The notes under the pieces: model-generated
Databases searched by the model: none
The model's input: the letters and a program-made list of their open reading frames with translations, nothing else
What the model was told of the DNA's origin: nothing
From: a virus
Strand: one strand, 5' to 3'
DNA length: 42,422 bases
Virus record (IMG/VR): IMGVR_UViG_3300027515_000002
Location: 1 to 42,422 of that record
Translations under genes and position numbers: made by a program
In this document: in pieces, positions 24,489-30,988 of the stretch
Layout of the letters: each line of letters starts with the position of its first letter
Numbering within the stretch: position 1 is the first letter of the stretch

Positions 24489-24991
24489 GTGCGTTCTCCG
24501 ATAATCTTACGTGCCTGACAAGGTATGCAGTGATCGAAAATACACTGTTCATGTGTCTCCCCAACCCTCATCCCTAATTCGTACCGTCTAAATGCAAACC
24601 ACTCCCAAATCTCCCATGGACTAGCATCACCCGCCTTATTCACAATCTCTCTGACCTTGCTCCGTGGTACTTTAAAATCCCGGCTCAATTTCCACACTAT
24701 ATCACCGGGATCACAGGGAAAAACATGGAAATAATAAGCGCTGTAATAGCGATCTATAATACCGCGGGAGACGTCGATTTTTATCCCCTCGCCTGTATCA
24801 CAGGCGCTTACGTCCAGATAATCCCACGCCACCTCGCCTCGGTAGCAAATACATCCGGGCGCCTTTATGGACAGAGTGTATCTGCTACCTACTGCGTCCA
24901 GCAGTAAAGCATTCATTTGCGCGTCATCCAATTGGATGACGAAACAATACTCTCTTCGCCCTCTTATCCAGACATTACGTTTCATGTTCAT
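24485..24991 (-). CDS. Unknown early protein, paralogue of 25108-25530
   Basis: 168 residues. The start MKRNVWIRGRREYCFVIQLDD resembles the other protein's MNIWIKCNGYCIFFDIEE, and both continue with a Cys-containing alpha/beta region. The C-terminal half (DIVWKLSRDFKVPRSKVREIVNKAG, then CIFDHCIPCQARK) contains helix-turn-helix-like and Cys-rich segments. No family recognised. Its stop overlaps the initiator start by 4 bases. Confidence 0.65.
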   Translation of the reverse strand: MNMKRNVWIRGRREYCFVIQLDDAQMNALLLDAVGSRYTLSIKAPGCICYRGEVAWDYLDVSACDTGEGIKIDVSRGIIDRYYSAYYFHVFPCDPGDIVWKLSRDFKVPRSKVREIVNKAGDASPWEIWEWFAFRRYELGMRVGETHEQCIFDHCIPCQARKIIGERT

Positions 24992-25107
24992 GATCTCCTC
25001 TTATGGGACTCCCCCGCGCCCGGCAGCGGGGGAACGGCTTCTATGCCACGCGCCTAACCTCCGTTGCACCAGCTCGCCACATAGCAGCCACCCTACCTCC
25101 TTTCTAC
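24992..25107 (-). other. 116-base gap with a 16-codon ORF and hairpin
   Basis: On the minus strand AAGGAGG is followed by a GTG-initiated frame of 16 codons (VAAMWRAGATEVRRVA) and then a GC hairpin CCCCCGC/GCGGGGG at about 25011-25032, just before the next gene's ribosome site. It could be a leader peptide or attenuator, or have no function. Confidence 0.3.
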
Positions 25108-25530
25108 TCAACCAACAGCTTCTGCCTCCACGGGCCGGGCGAGGCAGTTGTATGCTTCACACGGTCGTTTAAACTCACGGAATAGGCAATATTCAGGGGG
25201 AGTGGCCGATAGGGTTTCTCTCCAACCTTCGGTGCGTAGAAAATAGAACGTTGGAGAGTGATAGCTATGTTCATCCTCTGGCAATGTATAGATGTTGATG
25301 TGATAACCGTATCGAGTATTAGTTTGTTGTGCCCCGTACATTAAATCCTTGACAGTAAATGCGCAGACCTCAACGCTTAATAATCCCCGTTCGCAAATAC
25401 GTGCAGGAATATACATACCAACAAAACCGACAAGGCAGAACGAATCCCGTATCATTTTCTCAACACATTTTTCCTCTATATCGAAGAAAATGCAGTAACC
25501 GTTGCATTTTATCCAGATATTCATAGGCAT
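25108..25530 (-). CDS. Unknown early protein, paralogue of 24485-24991
   Basis: 140 residues (ATG at 25530, or two codons later at 25524). The N-terminal 35 residues resemble the neighbouring 168-residue protein; the remainder is unrelated to the eye, with many aromatic and Cys residues (SVEVCAFTVKDLMYG, YCLFREFKRPCEAYNCLA). Early operon; function unknown. Confidence 0.6.
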   Translation of the reverse strand: MPMNIWIKCNGYCIFFDIEEKCVEKMIRDSFCLVGFVGMYIPARICERGLLSVEVCAFTVKDLMYGAQQTNTRYGYHINIYTLPEDEHSYHSPTFYFLRTEGWRETLSATPPEYCLFREFKRPCEAYNCLARPVEAEAVG

Positions 25531-25533
25531 CCC

Positions 25534-25818
25534 TCAGTATGACGGCTGCCAGCAATCCTGCCCTGCCATTTCCCAATAGGCCGTTGCCTCAGCAGCACTG
25601 ACCCATTGGCCATACCAGGCCAAGTGCCACTGCCATGTTTCGGGATCGGCCATATTGCCCGTCAGCCACCAGCACACAGCGCAGCAACAACGCTGGCCAT
25701 AGCCGTAGTCAACTACCTGCGCCCCGGCATCGTGGGTCATTGAGAGGACTAGCGCCAGTGCCAGAGCGAGTGCCAGAATGACCACAGCAACCACACAACC
25801 CAGCTCATCACGGTTCAT
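25534..25818 (-). CDS. Small secreted or membrane-anchored Cys/Trp-rich protein
   Basis: 94 residues from ATG at 25818 behind GAGGAGG. A short basic/polar start is followed by VVAVVILALALALALVLSM, then AGAQ, a plausible signal peptide with AxA-type site. The mature part has CCCAVCWWLTG and many Trp residues, with SAAEATAYWEMAGQ. A role at the cell surface (for example superinfection exclusion) is possible but not shown. Confidence 0.6.
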   Translation of the reverse strand: MNRDELGCVVAVVILALALALALVLSMTHDAGAQVVDYGYGQRCCCAVCWWLTGNMADPETWQWHLAWYGQWVSAAEATAYWEMAGQDCWQPSY

Positions 25819-26158
25819 GGATTTCCTCCTCGATAAATCTCTTAGCAATCTCAGAGGAAACTACTCCCATTCCCTCGCAGAGAGGGCAATGTTGTGGTCG
25901 GAAATCCGACCTGGGCATCAACCCTTCCCAATGCCCCACCCGTGCACCAGGCACACAAAATCCCTCTCCTCCACATTGGGGGCATTCGTCCATTGCACTC
26001 GCCGCTTCTACCTGCTGTGCGAACAACCATTTCTCGTAGGCTAATTCCTCACACACAGGGCATGGTGAGTAGTATGAGTGTGTTGTTCCACAGTTAGGGC
26101 AGACCTCCTCGTCTGCCCGACGCAACCCCACAATAACCTCATCCTCATACGACCACAT
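25808..26158 (-). CDS. Multi zinc-ribbon protein
   Basis: 116 residues from ATG at 26158 with GAGGAGG upstream; the longer frame to 26338 lies over the annealing protein gene. Four CxxC knuckles (CPNC, CPVC, CPQC, CPLC) suggest two zinc sites. The third and fourth, CPQCGGEGF and CPLCEGMGV, resemble DnaJ-type zinc knuckles. Function unknown. Confidence 0.7.
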   Translation of the reverse strand: MWSYEDEVIVGLRRADEEVCPNCGTTHSYYSPCPVCEELAYEKWLFAQQVEAASAMDECPQCGGEGFCVPGARVGHWEGLMPRSDFRPQHCPLCEGMGVVSSEIAKRFIEEEIHEP

Positions 26159-26969
26159 CGGCGTCCTCCTCGCTGCCATCCACAATTGGCAACTGCACTG
26201 GATCAGCATGTGCCTGCGCCTGTGCCTGTGTCTTGGCGACGGCATGTCGCAATGCCGCTTCAGCAGCCTGCGCCCATCTATCTGTTTCGGCAGGGCGCGG
26301 CCAATTCCAGGTAGCACCCAGTTCCACTCTGAGGGCATTCAACAGGTGCAGAACATTGTCATACGGCACTTGCACCCGTTCATTCACCCATGTCAGTAAA
26401 TCCTTGGGTGAATGGGGGATTTGAGATATTTCTGGAGTATTCGCTATTTGCGATTCATGCCCATTGTCCTCTATAGGGGATTGGACAGCTTCTGTAGGAA
26501 CAACCTGAATGTCAGTTGTATCTAACTCTGCCTCGTCCATCCAACCCAATCCCACCAGAGATAGCGTGACACGACGTTTGGCCTTTGTCATGGCCTTCAT
26601 AATGGCATTGGCACGATCTAAATCATTTAGACCCTGGATCGGCACAACACCTACGTCATAATCTTCGCGTCCATCTCGGTCACGGGCATGGACAATTACA
26701 ATGGCGAGATCATTCTCAATTCTCAATTCTGGTTGAGTGGGGAATGTAATTCCGCGTAAACGGCGCAGCTGATCAGTTGCATCCCGTTTGCAATATAGAC
26801 GTAGCTGCCCATCACGGAATCGAATGTAGCCGAACGGTTGAGTGAGAGGGTTTAATCCCAGACTGCGACAAACCGCCACATAATAGGCGGTTCGTTCTCG
26901 CGGGGATATTTTTGACAAATCCCCCATAACAGCCGTTCTCTCGATCAATGCGAATTGATTGTCATTCAT
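26145..26969 (-). CDS. RecT-like single-strand annealing protein
   Basis: 274 residues. The core TAYYVAVCRSLGLNPLTQPFGYIRF and LRLYCKRDATDQLRRL, followed by DVGVVPIQGLNDL and NAIMKAMTKAKRRVTLSLVGLGWMDE, matches the order seen in RecT-family phage recombinases (the final motif is the conserved T-K-A-K-R-R-x-x-L-S-x-x-G segment). The C-terminal 100 residues are variable, as usual. Expected role: anneals single strands in phage recombination. A PD-(D/E)XK-like nuclease lies two genes upstream. Confidence 0.75.
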   Translation of the reverse strand: MNDNQFALIERTAVMGDLSKISPRERTAYYVAVCRSLGLNPLTQPFGYIRFRDGQLRLYCKRDATDQLRRLRGITFPTQPELRIENDLAIVIVHARDRDGREDYDVGVVPIQGLNDLDRANAIMKAMTKAKRRVTLSLVGLGWMDEAELDTTDIQVVPTEAVQSPIEDNGHESQIANTPEISQIPHSPKDLLTWVNERVQVPYDNVLHLLNALRVELGATWNWPRPAETDRWAQAAEAALRHAVAKTQAQAQAHADPVQLPIVDGSEEDADVVV

Positions 26970-26970
26970 C

Positions 26971-27171
26971 TCATGCCTCCTCGTATAACTGTTCTAGCGC
27001 ACGCTGTAGTTCTCTTCCTCGCAGACCCTTGGCGCGCAGCATGGCGATGTCTGCGAGATAGGCCGCCTCCTCCGGGGTCATCCCAAATTGAATGGCGTTA
27101 CGAAAAACTCTGGCGGGGATCTCAATTTGCCTGATTTCTGGATCGGTGATATACTGTGTTCGAATTTCCAT
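26971..27171 (-). CDS. Small early protein, unknown
   Basis: 66 residues from ATG at 27171 with AAAGGAGAT upstream. It contains EIRQIEIPARVFRNA and FGMTPEEAAYLADIAMLRAKGL, then an acidic helix. No family recognised. Adjacent to the annealing protein. Confidence 0.65.
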   Translation of the reverse strand: MEIRTQYITDPEIRQIEIPARVFRNAIQFGMTPEEAAYLADIAMLRAKGLRGRELQRALEQLYEEA

Positions 27172-27188
27172 ATCTATCTCCTTTCTTT

Positions 27189-27716
27189 TTATAAAGCCGC
27201 GCGATGGACGGACATCGGCGCGGCATTTTTTACATCCTCTAACTCCTCCCACGGGTGCAGGGCCGCCGATGGCAGAACATACGTCGGCCCATATCCCAGG
27301 TCACGGATGTTCTCCCGACGCAATAGTTCATCTGCCCATGTCCAACCGGCACAGCGATACACCGGCATCTCGCCGACCATGAGCACATAAATGTCGGCAT
27401 CCGATAATCGTTTGCCGATATAGACACAGAGCATTGGCGTGCGCACATAGCGTGTCGTTTTCACGTCCACGCGATAGCCATTCAGGAGACAATCATATGA
27501 CCCAGAGCGTGGGGAGATGCTCATATCGGGGCAGACGTTTGCGAGGATGCAGAATGCCAGCTCGCCGCCGATGCCGTTGAGATCGGTATAATCCGGCGGC
27601 TGCTGCCCAACCTTGCGATCAGGCACGCCGTTAGCGCGATTATTCTGATGGCGCAATTGCGCCAATAACCGTGCTACTGCCTGCTGGCCTTGATCAAGAG
27701 TGACGTTCACGCGCAT
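27189..27716 (-). CDS. PD-(D/E)XK-like nuclease
   Basis: 175 residues. The motif order GGELAFCIL (Glu), SGSYDCLLNG (Asp) and YRVDVKTTRY (D-x-K) is the PD-(D/E)XK signature in residues 50-90. Near it are NGVPDRK and CPDMSISPRSG. It may act with the RecT-like protein as an end-processing nuclease or as a restriction-like endonuclease; the family is broad and the partner is inferred from the neighbourhood. Confidence 0.7.
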   Translation of the reverse strand: MRVNVTLDQGQQAVARLLAQLRHQNNRANGVPDRKVGQQPPDYTDLNGIGGELAFCILANVCPDMSISPRSGSYDCLLNGYRVDVKTTRYVRTPMLCVYIGKRLSDADIYVLMVGEMPVYRCAGWTWADELLRRENIRDLGYGPTYVLPSAALHPWEELEDVKNAAPMSVHRAAL

Positions 27717-27930
27717 CCTCGATTGCCGTCTGCCATTTCTCAGCAGCTAAAGAGCGCGCCTTGGCACAGATGGCCAGGATGGTTAGGGCGCTGCGGAAAA
27801 CCTCCTCCCAGCTGCCCTGTCGCCAGGCGTGCGCCCGAATGACGCGTGCTTCATCCTCGACGTCCAAAATGAGAGCAATGATGTCTTCAATGCCGTGCAC
27901 CCGCTTCCAATCACTTGGTGCTGGCATCAT
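27694..27930 (-). CDS. Small helical early protein, unknown
   Basis: 78 residues, starting ATGATG at 27930, largely helical (IEDIIALILDVEDEARVIRA, VFRSALTILAICAKARSLA). It overlaps both neighbours by about 20 bases. No family recognised. Confidence 0.6.
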   Translation of the reverse strand: MMPAPSDWKRVHGIEDIIALILDVEDEARVIRAHAWRQGSWEEVFRSALTILAICAKARSLAAEKWQTAIEDARERHS

Positions 27931-28228
27931 TATCCTCCATAGTCATCTCAGCCAGGCGCTCATGGTGTAGCGCCGCAGCAATGCGGTCTACACCGTAGGC
28001 CAGGACGGTGGCCAGACCGGCAGCAGCGCTGATGGCTGCAATGCCCAGAACGGTCTGCCAGTCACCATCCAAGCCGCGCCAAACTGTCACGCCGATGAGA
28101 ATGCTGCCCACGCCGTAGGCATAGGCAGCCAGGCGAGGAAGCGGCTTACCCAATAGCAAATGCCAGGGAAACCAGTGACCGAGGCTGATGATGAGTGCAG
28201 TGATAATCAGAGAGAAAGTAAAATTCAT
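27911..28228 (-). CDS. Three-helix membrane protein
   Basis: 105 residues. Hydrophobic helices at about 4-18 (FSLIITALIISLGHWF), 33-52 (AAYAYGVGSILIGVTVW) and 60-82 (VLGIAAISAAAGLATVLAYG), with an acidic C-terminus. A TAGGAGGTTTAGGAGC leader gives a ribosome site. Early membrane proteins of this sort may act in exclusion or replication anchoring; no evidence here. Confidence 0.6.
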   Translation of the reverse strand: MNFTFSLIITALIISLGHWFPWHLLLGKPLPRLAAYAYGVGSILIGVTVWRGLDGDWQTVLGIAAISAAAGLATVLAYGVDRIAAALHHERLAEMTMEDNDASTK

Positions 28229-28369
28229 CGCTCCTAAACCTCCTATTGGAGTTATAATGAAAGTAAGGAGATGGATATGGATATGGCACGCATACGTGCA
28301 CCTCCTATGCTGGCGGCAGTCGTCGTCACACGCTCACCGCCAAGCAAAAAGAGGCCATCCGCCTCGCCG
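28229..28369. other. Short gap with no clear gene
   Basis: The minus strand carries two tiny overlapping frames after the ribbon-helix-helix gene (15 and about 25 codons; the second has AGGAGG before an internal ATG and encodes a 13-codon Ile/Ser/Leu peptide). The plus strand has a TATAAT and GGAG but no convincing gene. Leader peptides are possible; I make no firm call. Confidence 0.25.
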
Positions 28370-28588
28370 TCATTTGGAGGGAGTGCGCTCTCCTTCCGAC
28401 ACGAACGAGGCAGACGGCCTCAATACATCGTGCGTCCTGGCCCACCAGCGCAGCGCATACCGCACCGCACCGGATAGGCCGGACGTGCCTGTCCTCTTCA
28501 TTATTTCCATGGCGATGAGCAAATCATCACCATGGAGATAGAGATTTTTTCTTTGTCCTTGTCCCTTCATCCTACCATGAATGTTCAT
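28370..28588 (-). CDS. Ribbon-helix-helix-like protein, first early gene
   Basis: 72 residues from ATG at 28588, or 66 from ATG at 28570. RKNLYLHGDDLLIAMEIMKR, then GLSGAVRYALRWWAR fits a ribbon-helix-helix fold (strand, two helices). The early promoter -10 ends at 28602, so the leader before 28588 would be only about seven bases. As first gene after the repressor-controlled promoter it may be a Cro-like regulator; inferred. Confidence 0.65.
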   Translation of the reverse strand: MNIHGRMKGQGQRKNLYLHGDDLLIAMEIMKRTGTSGLSGAVRYALRWWARTHDVLRPSASFVSEGERTPSK

Positions 28589-28601
28589 AATTCTTTAAGC
28601 C

Positions 28602-28630
28602 ATTATATCACACTTTTGTGTCATTGTCAA
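28602..28630 (-). promoter_or_regulatory. Early promoter (near-consensus) with internal operator
   Basis: Minus strand: TTGACA (28630-28625), exactly 17 bases, TATAAT (28607-28602). The spacer contains ACAC-TTTT-GTGT. This promoter drives the early operon and is the probable main target of the adjacent repressor. Confidence 0.88.
28610..28621. promoter_or_regulatory. Candidate repressor operator 1 (ACAC-N4-GTGT)
   Basis: ACAC-TTTT-GTGT lies between the -35 and -10 of the early promoter. The same 12-base dyad with a different centre occurs at 28661-28672, 51 bases away. Confidence 0.6.
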
Positions 28631-28660
28631 GAGGTTTCAGCGCCATTTTTGGAAATTGTT

Positions 28661-28672
28661 ACACGATTGTGT
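28661..28672. promoter_or_regulatory. Candidate repressor operator 2 (ACAC-N4-GTGT)
   Basis: ACAC-GATT-GTGT, extended to TTACAC...GTGTAA over 28659-28678. It sits between the early promoter and the repressor promoter, where it could control both. Confidence 0.55.
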
Positions 28673-28709
28673 GTGTAAAGATTTCAGCAATATTCTTGGG
28701 GATACAGGA

Positions 28710-28715
28710 TATAAT
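28710..28715 (+). promoter_or_regulatory. Repressor promoter -10 (leaderless start)
   Basis: TATAAT at 28710-28715 lies six bases before ATG 28722, so transcription would begin at or next to the A of the start codon. No good -35 is seen, which fits a promoter that needs activation, as lambda PRM does. Confidence 0.5.
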
Positions 28716-28721
28716 GATGCT

Positions 28722-29093
28722 ATGTTAGAATGGGAACGAGTACAGCGGTTTTGGGAATGGTTCGATAGCGCACGTGGTCAACTCTCAATCAGAGAAATTG
28801 AAAAACGTGCCTATGTACCGCGCGGTCGCATCGGTAATCCCTATAGCGATAGGCGCAAGCCGTCACCCGATGTATGCGCTGCTATTGCCAGAGGACTGGG
28901 ATTGCCGCTGGAGACCGTGCTGAAAGAGGCAGGCTATTTGGAGGAGGTTGACAATGAGGCGGATGTTGAAATCCGTCAGATTGTCGGATACCTCAGGGCG
29001 CTTTCACCCGCGGAACGCACGATGGTGCGTCGCTTCGCCGAGTTTTGCTACCGATCTGCTCTCGAAGCCATGTCGAAAACCCCGGAGGAGTAA
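28722..29093 (+). CDS. Cro/CI-type repressor without S24 peptidase domain
   Basis: 123 residues from ATG at 28722; an upstream ATG at 28656 in frame would lie across the operator and lacks a ribosome site. A helix-turn-helix of the Xre type spans residues about 18-65 (GQLSIREIEKRAYVPRGRI, then PSPDVCAAIARGLGLPLETVLKEAGYL). The C-terminal 55 residues are helical (SPAERTMVRRFAEFCYRSALEAM). There is no LexA/CI S24 domain, so RecA-driven self-cleavage is not available. Divergent from the early promoter and next to the integrase, the expected place of a prophage repressor. Confidence 0.85.
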   Translation: MLEWERVQRFWEWFDSARGQLSIREIEKRAYVPRGRIGNPYSDRRKPSPDVCAAIARGLGLPLETVLKEAGYLEEVDNEADVEIRQIVGYLRALSPAERTMVRRFAEFCYRSALEAMSKTPEE

Positions 29094-29193
29094 GTCCCAG
29101 CTTCATCCGCAGCCAAATATATAGACCGCACAGTAGAGGGGAATAGTCAATTAAAGCGGGTTTGGGTGGTTTATCGGAGAAACCTGTAAACAT
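28993..29193 (-). CDS. SOS-controlled small protein antisense to repressor, antirepressor candidate
   Basis: 66 residues, ATG at 29193 with GGAGGGAG five bases upstream. A consensus promoter overlapped by a LexA-type box lies about 40 bases further up. The frame (MFTGFSDKPPKPALIDYSP, then LYIWLRMKLGLTPPGFSTW, basic tail) overlaps the last 101 bases of the repressor gene on the opposite strand. Family not recognised. The layout suggests damage-induced expression that counteracts the repressor, by protein or by antisense transcription; it could also be a non-coding transcript. Confidence 0.6.
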   Translation of the reverse strand: MFTGFSDKPPKPALIDYSPLLCGLYIWLRMKLGLTPPGFSTWLREQIGSKTRRSDAPSCVPRVKAP

Positions 29194-29220
29194 TGCTCCC
29201 TCCAGTGATAAAAAGGCAGC

Positions 29221-29265
29221 TTAGAACACTAGTTCTAATTTAGCAAATTTTTCCTCGTTTGTCAA
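29221..29265 (-). promoter_or_regulatory. Promoter with LexA-type SOS box
   Basis: Minus strand TTGACA (29265-29260), 17 bases, TAAATT (29242-29237). The palindrome TTAGAAC-N4-GTTCTAA (29221-29238) covers the end of the -10 and the start site. Its core GAAC-N4-GTTC matches the LexA box of Gram-positive-type bacteria. Confidence 0.75.
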
Positions 29266-29320
29266 TAGGTAAATCGTACCGAATGGGATGCAGTTATGAG
29301 GGAAATTTTAGGTAATGCAC

Positions 29321-29507
29321 AGATAGCACAGCTGATTACGGCGGAGATAGCACGGCTCGCTCGCAAGAGCAGCTGTGCGCACTACGGCAGATTGTGAGAA
29401 GCGCACGGTTCACATCCGTGAGGTCAGAGGTTCGAACCCTCTCGCGCCCACTATACCCCGCACTCTAGTGCGCACGGCTTCCTCATCACTTCATCCGTGC
29501 TATCTCC
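29321..29507. repeat. Candidate integrase arm sites around attP
   Basis: GGAGATAGCACGG (29343-29355) is the exact reverse complement of 29495-29507. A further AGATAGCAC lies at 29321-29329. They flank the tRNA-derived core at similar distances (about 50 bases), like arm-type sites of lambda-like integrases. A second inverted pair, GTGCGCACTA near 29375 and TAGTGCGCAC near 29466, lies closer in. Confidence 0.65.
29404..29450 (+). other. attP core: 3' half of a tRNA-Val(CAC) gene
   Basis: CACGG/CCGTG anticodon stem (29404-29408 and 29416-29420) with loop TTCACAT (anticodon CAC at 29411-29413), variable bases AGGTC, T-arm AGAGG-TTCGAAC-CCTCT and acceptor end CGCGCCCA to 29450. The matching 5' acceptor strand and a D-arm are missing, so it is not a working tRNA. 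A tRNA 3' half just before a tyrosine integrase gene is the typical phage attachment core. Confidence 0.85.
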
Positions 29508-29552
29508 AGCACAAAAACATCCATTATGCATCACATACTGTAGAGCGCACGT

Positions 29553-30533
29553 ATGGGCATCCCCCTGTCCGCAGCTATCGAGGAGTTTCTCACTGTACGC
29601 CAGATCAACGGCTGCTCACCCTATACGCTGCGCAATTACCGCCTCGACCTGCAGCGTTTTGCACAGTTCGTCGGCCCAGATACGTTTGTCTCCACCATCA
29701 CCGTCGAACATGTTCGCAATTTCCTGGCCGCTCTGCAGACGACGCCATCCGAACCGTGTGGCATCGCTCCACGCCCACCGCGCCTGTTATCCCCGAAAAC
29801 AATACGTAACGTCCACACTACGCTGCGCTCGTTCTGGCGCTATCTGATCGAAGAGGGATACGTGAGGAGCAATATTATCGCATCCGTGCGCCCACCCCAG
29901 TCGCCTCAGCCGGCCATCCAGCCGCTCACACGCGATGAGGTGCTCGCCATCCTGCGCGCGATTGACCGTTCTGCACCGTATCGCAATCGTCCTGATGTCA
30001 GCAACGTTCGTCCTGCGCTGCTGCGCAACCGCGACCGCGCCATTATCCTCGTGTTGTTGGACACGGGGGTGCGTGCCGGGGAGTTGTGTGCGCTGCGGGT
30101 GGAGGATTACAACCCCGCCACAGGGGCAATCGTTGTGCGCGGCAAATCGCGCCTGCACTCAGGACGGGGGCGTCAACGTGTGGTTTATGCGGAACAGCCG
30201 ACACACCGTGCGCTGCGTGCCTATCTGGCGCTGCGCAACGCCCATGCCGACGAGCCGCTGTTTGCCACTCAGGAGGGCAAACCGCTCACGCGCCGCCATC
30301 TGGCGCTGCATCTGAAACGCATCGGCCAGCGTGCTGGCATCCCCAATCTGCATCCCCATCGGCTGCGCCATACCTATGCAATTGAGTATCTGCGCAATGG
30401 CGGTGATCCGTATACGCTGCAGCGCTTGCTCGGCCACAGCACGCTGGAGATGGTGCGCCGCTATTTGGCCATCAGCCAGGCTGACTGTGCTGCGGTACAT
30501 CGGCGCTGTTCACCGGTGGTGAATTGGCTATGA
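29553..30533 (+). CDS. int: Tyrosine recombinase (phage integrase)
   Basis: 326 residues. The N-terminal SAM-like core-binding domain (SAAIEEFLTVRQINGCSPYTL; TIRNVHTTLRSFWRYLIEEG) is followed by the catalytic domain: Arg in LDTGVRAGELCALR near 174, Lys in VVRGKSR, HxxR in HPHRLRHTYAIEYLR near 272, His in LLGHSTLEMVRRYL and nucleophile Tyr near 304. It integrates the phage at the host tRNA-Val gene through the attP core about 100 bases upstream. The C-terminus has a Cys/His/Arg tail. Confidence 0.95.
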   Translation: MGIPLSAAIEEFLTVRQINGCSPYTLRNYRLDLQRFAQFVGPDTFVSTITVEHVRNFLAALQTTPSEPCGIAPRPPRLLSPKTIRNVHTTLRSFWRYLIEEGYVRSNIIASVRPPQSPQPAIQPLTRDEVLAILRAIDRSAPYRNRPDVSNVRPALLRNRDRAIILVLLDTGVRAGELCALRVEDYNPATGAIVVRGKSRLHSGRGRQRVVYAEQPTHRALRAYLALRNAHADEPLFATQEGKPLTRRHLALHLKRIGQRAGIPNLHPHRLRHTYAIEYLRNGGDPYTLQRLLGHSTLEMVRRYLAISQADCAAVHRRCSPVVNWL

Positions 30534-30576
30534 GCGCGAATTTTCGACCAATTGTCCAAATTCGTCTCATCAGGTA

Positions 30577-30605
30577 TTTACAAATGTAATACATCGTGAT
30601 ACAAT
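30577..30605 (+). promoter_or_regulatory. Promoter with ATGTA-N-TACAT operator, twin of 17754-17782
   Basis: TTTACA (30577-30582), 17 bases, TACAAT (30600-30605). The spacer holds ATGTA-A-TACAT. From 30583 to 30609 only three bases differ from 17760-17786. Confidence 0.75.
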
Positions 30606-30636
30606 AGGGGAAGAGGAGAACAAAAGAGGAGGGAAT

Positions 30637-30840
30637 ATGAAGAAGCATTTTAATATCCGGTTGAATCAAGAGGAATACCAAATTATTTGCCGCCTGGCGG
30701 ATGATTTGTTCGAGGGTAATCTCAGCCAGGCGATTCGTTTTGTAATCCGGCAGTATGCACGGAGTAAACTGGGACGCGAGCAGAACGACCATCCAACCGA
30801 GTACGAGACTGAAATCGTACCTCAAGAATCCCTCGTTTAG
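30637..30840 (+). CDS. Ribbon-helix-helix regulator
   Basis: 67 residues, ATG at 30637 with GGAGGGA upstream. KKHFNIRLNQEEYQIICRLA, then GNLSQAIRFVIRQYARS fits the ribbon-helix-helix fold (DNA-reading strand, two helices); the tail is acidic. It is directly under the promoter it may regulate, and the same operator occurs at the 17.75-kb promoter. Its 3' end overlaps the convergent gene 30722-30988 by 119 bases. Confidence 0.75.
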   Translation: MKKHFNIRLNQEEYQIICRLADDLFEGNLSQAIRFVIRQYARSKLGREQNDHPTEYETEIVPQESLV

Positions 30841-30988
30841 CCAGCTTTCCCAGCTGGCGATGCACCCAGTTGTGGCTACGTCCCAGCGCCTCAGCGATCT
30901 CTCCCGTGCTGAGGCCTGCGCCATCAGGGGTGCATTGTTCCTCCAGAAGACGCAGTAACTCGTCCATTGTAAAATCAGGACTCTCCAC
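30722..30988 (-). CDS. Small winged helix-turn-helix protein
   Basis: 88 residues from GTG at 30988, whose G is the last base of the upstream TAG, with AGGAGG seven bases before it; ATG at 30967 is the alternative. Helix-turn-helix in TGEIAEALGRSHNWVHRQLGKL and a wing in RGILEVRFQSRTRLDGRSAR followed by VPVYSV. It ends the late run and faces the 30637 gene tail to tail. Confidence 0.7.
   Translation of the reverse strand: MESPDFTMDELLRLLEEQCTPDGAGLSTGEIAEALGRSHNWVHRQLGKLAKRGILEVRFQSRTRLDGRSARVPVYSVHTAGLQNESPG

Noticed and set aside
28271-28477. Plus-strand ORF with a TATAAT and GGAG in front
   Set aside because: Arg/Pro-rich, antisense to the first early gene, no convincing -35; more likely chance.
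29344-29450. Complete tRNA gene
   Set aside because: No 5' acceptor strand or D-arm pairs with the clear 3' half, so it is an attachment-site fragment.
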